Below, one piece after another: positions 23,889 to 26,993 of a stretch of 26,993 nucleotides of DNA. Under the pieces are notes generated by a model. That model saw only the letters and a program-made list of their open reading frames with translations. It did not search any database and was not told the origin of the DNA. The DNA is from Verrucomicrobiota bacterium. Its GTDB lineage: Bacteria; Verrucomicrobiota; Verrucomicrobiia; Opitutales; Opitutaceae. Within the stretch, counting starts at the first letter, position 1; the number at the start of each line of letters is the position of its first letter. The position numbers and the translations under genes are program-made. The stretch covers positions 1 to 26,993 of the forward strand of contig JAURJO010000495.1 in assembly GCA_030832235.1 (NCBI GenBank), given 5' to 3'.

Positions 23889-25433
23889 ATGATCACCCCG
23901 CGAAAGCTTTTCCTGTGCCTCCTGCCGGTCCTCGCGTCCGCGCCCGCCTCGGCGGCCGATCAGCCGGCACGCCGCCCCAACGTCGTCTTCATCGCCATCG
24001 ACGACCAAAACGACTGGATCGGTCACATGGGCGGGCATCCGATGGCCAAGACGCCGAACATCGACCGCCTCGCCGCACGCGGCACCACGATGCTCAACGC
24101 GCATTGCAACGCGCCGCTCTGCAACCCGTCGCGCACGAGCATCATGCTCGGCCTGCGGCCCACCACCACCGGGATCTACGGTCTCGCGCCATGGTTCCGC
24201 ACACTCCCCGAGTGGAAGGACCGCGTCGCGCTGCCGCAGCACTTCGCGGCCAACGGTTACCGCACCCTCACCGCGGGGAAAATTTACCACGGTGGAGCCG
24301 GCTCGCCGGGCGCCGGCGGGAAGGCCAAGGGAAAAAACGCCAAGGTCGCCGCCGCGGTCGGCGCGCCGAAGGAGTTCGATGTCGTCGGGCCCAACCCGGG
24401 AGTCGGTGTGCGACCGGAGAAAAAACTGATCGGCGAGACCCCGATGGGAAACAACCCGCTCATGGATTGGGGCGTTTTCCCCCATAAGGACGAGGACAAG
24501 GGCGACTACCAGGTCGCGAGTTGGGCCGTCGACCAGATCAAGTCCGCCCCCAAGGACCAGCCGTTCTTCCTCAGCGCGGGTTTCTTCCTCCCGCATGTGC
24601 CGTGCTACGCGACCCAGAAGTGGTTCGATCTGTATCCCGACGACGACAGCGTGCTGCCGCCAGTGAAGGAGGACGACCGCGCCGACACCCCCCGATTCTC
24701 GTGGTACCTTCACTGGAACCTGCCCGAGCCGCGGCTCAAGTGGGTCCGCGAAAACAACCAGTGGCGCAACCTCGTGCGCGCCTACCTCGCGTGCACAAGC
24801 TTCGTCGACGCCCAGGTGGGGCGCATCATGACCGCGCTCGAGGAGGCCGGCCTAGCGCAGAACACCGTCATCGTGCTCTGGGGCGACCATGGCTGGCACC
24901 TCGGCGAGAAGGGCATCACCGGCAAGAACACCCTCTGGGACAACGGCACCCGCGTGCCGCTCGTCTTCGCCGGCCCGGGCGTCACATCCGGCGGACGCTC
25001 GCGCCAACCGGCCGAGCTCATGGACATCTATCCCACGCTCGTGGAACTCTGCGGTCTGCCGGCGCGCAACGATCTGGAGGGCCTCAGCCTCGTGCCGCAG
25101 CTGCGCAACGCCGCCGCGAAACGCGAGCGCCCGGCCATCACCAGCCACAACCAGGGCAACCACGGCATCCGCAGTGAGCGCTGGCGCTACATCCGCTATG
25201 CCGACGGCACGGAGGAGCTTTACGACCACGACGCCGACCCGCGCGAGTGGACCAACCTGATCGGCCGACCCGAGTTCGCCGCCGTCGCGGCCGAGCACCG
25301 CAAGTGGCTCCCGCAGGTGGACCTGGCTCCGGCGCCCGGCAGCGCCAACCGCGTGCTCACTTACGATCGAAAGACCGACGAGGCCGTGTGGGAGGGCAAG
25401 ACCGTCCGCCGCGGCGACCCGATTCCCCAGTAA
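23889..25433 (+). CDS. Secreted sulfatase 3, iduronate-2-sulfatase-like
   Basis: A 514-residue type I sulfatase with a signal peptide (residues 1-23, ending ASA). Metal ligands are D38 and D39 in AIDD, the formylglycine signature is C78-N-P-S-R82, and the second site is WGDHGWHLGEKG. It is recognisably a paralogue of sulfatase 1 (PNIDRLAARG and HFAANGYRTLTAGKIYH follow the same order). A low-complexity Gly/Lys/Ala insert at about residues 136-158 separates GKIYHGG from the rest. The 24 nt before the ATG are pyrimidine-rich without Shine-Dalgarno. It is the last gene before the terminator at 25460, so sulfatases 1-3 appear to form one transcription unit. The sulfated substrate is unknown. Confidence 0.93.
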   Translation: MITPRKLFLCLLPVLASAPASAADQPARRPNVVFIAIDDQNDWIGHMGGHPMAKTPNIDRLAARGTTMLNAHCNAPLCNPSRTSIMLGLRPTTTGIYGLAPWFRTLPEWKDRVALPQHFAANGYRTLTAGKIYHGGAGSPGAGGKAKGKNAKVAAAVGAPKEFDVVGPNPGVGVRPEKKLIGETPMGNNPLMDWGVFPHKDEDKGDYQVASWAVDQIKSAPKDQPFFLSAGFFLPHVPCYATQKWFDLYPDDDSVLPPVKEDDRADTPRFSWYLHWNLPEPRLKWVRENNQWRNLVRAYLACTSFVDAQVGRIMTALEEAGLAQNTVIVLWGDHGWHLGEKGITGKNTLWDNGTRVPLVFAGPGVTSGGRSRQPAELMDIYPTLVELCGLPARNDLEGLSLVPQLRNAAAKRERPAITSHNQGNHGIRSERWRYIRYADGTEELYDHDADPREWTNLIGRPEFAAVAAEHRKWLPQVDLAPAPGSANRVLTYDRKTDEAVWEGKTVRRGDPIPQ

Positions 25434-25459
25434 CTCCCGTCTGGGCCTTCGCCCGAATC

Positions 25460-25497
25460 CGCGCCGGCGGTTGCCAGCCGCCGGCGCGTTGTTTTTT
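25460..25497 (+). terminator. Intrinsic terminator after sulfatase 3
   Basis: A perfect 11-bp GC-rich stem, CGCGCCGGCGG at 25460-25470 with CCGCCGGCGCG at 25478-25488, encloses a 7-nt loop. It is followed by TTG and then six T residues to 25497. It ends 21 nt before the ATG of sulfatase 4. Confidence 0.85.
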
Positions 25498-25518
25498 GTC
25501 AACGAACCCCTTCTGCCC

Positions 25519-26993
25519 ATGAAGCGCCTCCTGCTGTCGCTCGCCCTCCCCGTCCTTGCCCTCGCCGCGCCCGCCAAGCGCCCGAACATCCTGTTCATCC
25601 TGACCGACGACCAGCGGTGGGACGCCCTCTCGCTCGCCGGCCACCGGCACCTGCGCACCCCGAACATCGACCGCCTCGGCCGCGAGGGGGTGTATTTCCG
25701 CAACGCCTTCTGCACGACGTCGCTGTGCTCGCCCAGCCGCGCCAGCATCCTGAGCGGGCTCTACGCCCACGCGCACGGCGTCACCAACAACTTCACCGAG
25801 TATCCCGCCGCGCTGCCCAGCTTCCCACGCGTGCTGCAAGCCGCCGGCTACGACACCGCCTACATCGGCAAGTGGCACATGGGGGAGGACAACGATGAGC
25901 CGCGCCCCGGCTTCAACTGGTTCGTCACCCACAAGGGCCAGGGGAAGTACTTCGACACCGAATTCAACCTCAACGGCACCCGCCGCGAGGTCGTGAAGGG
26001 ATACTACACGCACGTCGTGACCGGAATGGCCGAGGACTGGCTCCGCCGGCCGCGCGACGGCAAGCCGTGGCTGCTCATGATCGGCCACAAGGCTCCGCAC
26101 AGTTTCTATTTCCCCGAGCCGAAGTACGAGCGGACCTTCGCCCAGGTGCCGGTGCCGTACCCGGAGACCGCGTTCATGCTGGACGACAAACCCGCGTGGA
26201 TCCGCGAGCGGCTCTACACGTGGCACGGCATCTACGGCCCGTTGTTCGAGTGGCGGAAAAAATTCCCCGACGATTCTCCCGCCGCGGTGAAGGACTTCGA
26301 GGCGATGACCCGCGCCTACTGGGGCACGATCCTCTCCGTGGACGACAGCGTCGGCCGGCTCCACGCCCTGCTGCGCGAACGCGGCGAGCTCGACAACACG
26401 ATCATCGTTTTCATGAGCGACAACGGCATCCTCAACGGCGAGCACGGCATGGTCGACAAGCGCACCGCCCACGAGCCCAGCATGCGGATCGTGCAATTGG
26501 TGCGTTACCCCGGCCTCACCCCGACCGATCGTCCGCGGGTGATCGACCAGCAGGTGCTCACAGTCGACGTCGCGCCCAGCCTGCTCGAACTCGCCGGCGC
26601 ACCGGCCCTCTCCGGCATCCACGGGCGCTCGTGGAAGCAGCTCGTGCAGCAGGGCGACCCCGCGTGGCGCAAATCATGGCTCTACCACTACAACTACGAG
26701 AAGCAGTTCCCCTACACGCCGAACGTCCGCGCGGTCCGCACCGAATCCTGGAAGTATTCCCGCTCCCCGCACGGCGACGGCGGTCCCGACCGCCACCGGG
26801 CCGAGCTCTACAACATCGAGTTCGACCCCGAGGAGCGCCGCAACCTGATCGACCTCCCGCGCTACGCCGGCATCGTCGCCGAGATGCAGCGCGAGTTGCT
26901 CAAGGCCATGCGCGAGGTCGGACTGACGCCGGAGAACGACCGGATGCCGGTCGACGCCGGCATCAAGCAGGAACTCCCCGACCAGAAAATCCG
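25519..26993 (+). CDS. Secreted sulfatase 4, partial (cut by window end)
   Basis: At least 491 residues of a type I sulfatase, with no stop before the window ends. A short signal peptide (residues 1-17) precedes RPNILFILTDDQ with metal ligands D30 and D31. The formylglycine signature is C70-S-P-S-R74, followed by YIGKWHMGE and MSDNGILNGEHG. The C-terminal region reads ELYNIEFDPEERRNL, the usual end block, so little is missing. It is a different branch from sulfatases 1-3, closer to the heparan N-sulfatase/arylsulfatase-type group found in PVC bacteria; that placement is approximate. The gene is on the same strand but is cut off from the other three by the terminator, with no room for an ordinary promoter between. 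Confidence 0.93.
   Translation, partial: MKRLLLSLALPVLALAAPAKRPNILFILTDDQRWDALSLAGHRHLRTPNIDRLGREGVYFRNAFCTTSLCSPSRASILSGLYAHAHGVTNNFTEYPAALPSFPRVLQAAGYDTAYIGKWHMGEDNDEPRPGFNWFVTHKGQGKYFDTEFNLNGTRREVVKGYYTHVVTGMAEDWLRRPRDGKPWLLMIGHKAPHSFYFPEPKYERTFAQVPVPYPETAFMLDDKPAWIRERLYTWHGIYGPLFEWRKKFPDDSPAAVKDFEAMTRAYWGTILSVDDSVGRLHALLRERGELDNTIIVFMSDNGILNGEHGMVDKRTAHEPSMRIVQLVRYPGLTPTDRPRVIDQQVLTVDVAPSLLELAGAPALSGIHGRSWKQLVQQGDPAWRKSWLYHYNYEKQFPYTPNVRAVRTESWKYSRSPHGDGGPDRHRAELYNIEFDPEERRNLIDLPRYAGIVAEMQRELLKAMREVGLTPENDRMPVDAGIKQELPDQKI

Noticed and set aside
1..26993. CRISPR arrays, tRNA or rRNA genes, prophage or transposase genes
   Set aside because: No regularly spaced repeats, no cloverleaf or rRNA-like stretch, and no integrase, transposase or phage structural motifs were noticed on either strand.

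Overview
The window is GC-rich bacterial chromosome, densely coding, with standard bacterial housekeeping genes (pgsA, pgpA, coaD, obg, birA) next to a Gld-type ABC transporter cluster and a run of secreted sulfatases. A member of the Verrucomicrobia, probably close to Opitutaceae, is the best guess. That rests on the gene content (GldG-family plus DUF4340 pair, several Cys-type sulfatases, few Shine-Dalgarno sites, dispersed intergenic repeats). It is an inference, because no rRNA or other phylogenetic marker was compared. No tRNA, rRNA, CRISPR array, phage gene or transposase was seen.

Layout. At 1-64 there may be the start of a minus-strand gene leaving the window. Positions 256-1378 (minus) hold pgsA-pgpA, consecutive steps of phosphatidylglycerol synthesis. 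coaD is divergent from pgsA at 1499-2017 and runs tail-to-tail into a minus-strand sugar isomerase/epimerase (2010-2822), which is paired with an MFS transporter (2832-4208). Further minus-strand genes, with short gaps, are a GspE/PilB-type ATPase (4300-6015), a small protein that may be related to the N-terminal domain of such ATPases (6018-6515), the ribosome-associated GTPase Obg (6531-7571) and a secreted glucoamylase-like (PF10091, GH144-related) glycoside hydrolase (7641-8993).

From 9113 most genes are on the plus strand: a TPMT-family methyltransferase, an exported proline-rich protein of unknown function, a small conserved hypothetical on the minus strand, and birA. Next comes a cluster of ABC ATPase (11856-12857), ABC-2 permease (13161-13922), GldG-like auxiliary protein (13939-15420), DUF4340 protein (15433-17412) and a large AsmA-like protein (17425-20190). 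The last four genes are 12-16 nt apart. The ATPase is separated from them by a roughly 300-bp block of repeat-derived DNA with imperfect inverted ends. A related repeat lies at about 133-225. A cyclophilin-type peptidyl-prolyl isomerase follows (20250-20891).

The last 6 kb carries four secreted sulfatases in a row. The first two overlap by 4 nt, the third follows after 24 nt, and a strong intrinsic terminator separates the third from the fourth, which runs off the window end. All four keep the cysteine that is converted to formylglycine, so they need a maturation enzyme encoded elsewhere.

The most interesting candidate for an under-described system is the ABC/GldG/DUF4340/AsmA cluster. Here a Gld-type ABC transporter with its usual partners is tightly coupled to an AsmA-like protein, a class linked to lipid movement between membranes. 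The coupling is seen in the sequence; a role in lipid or envelope transport is inference.
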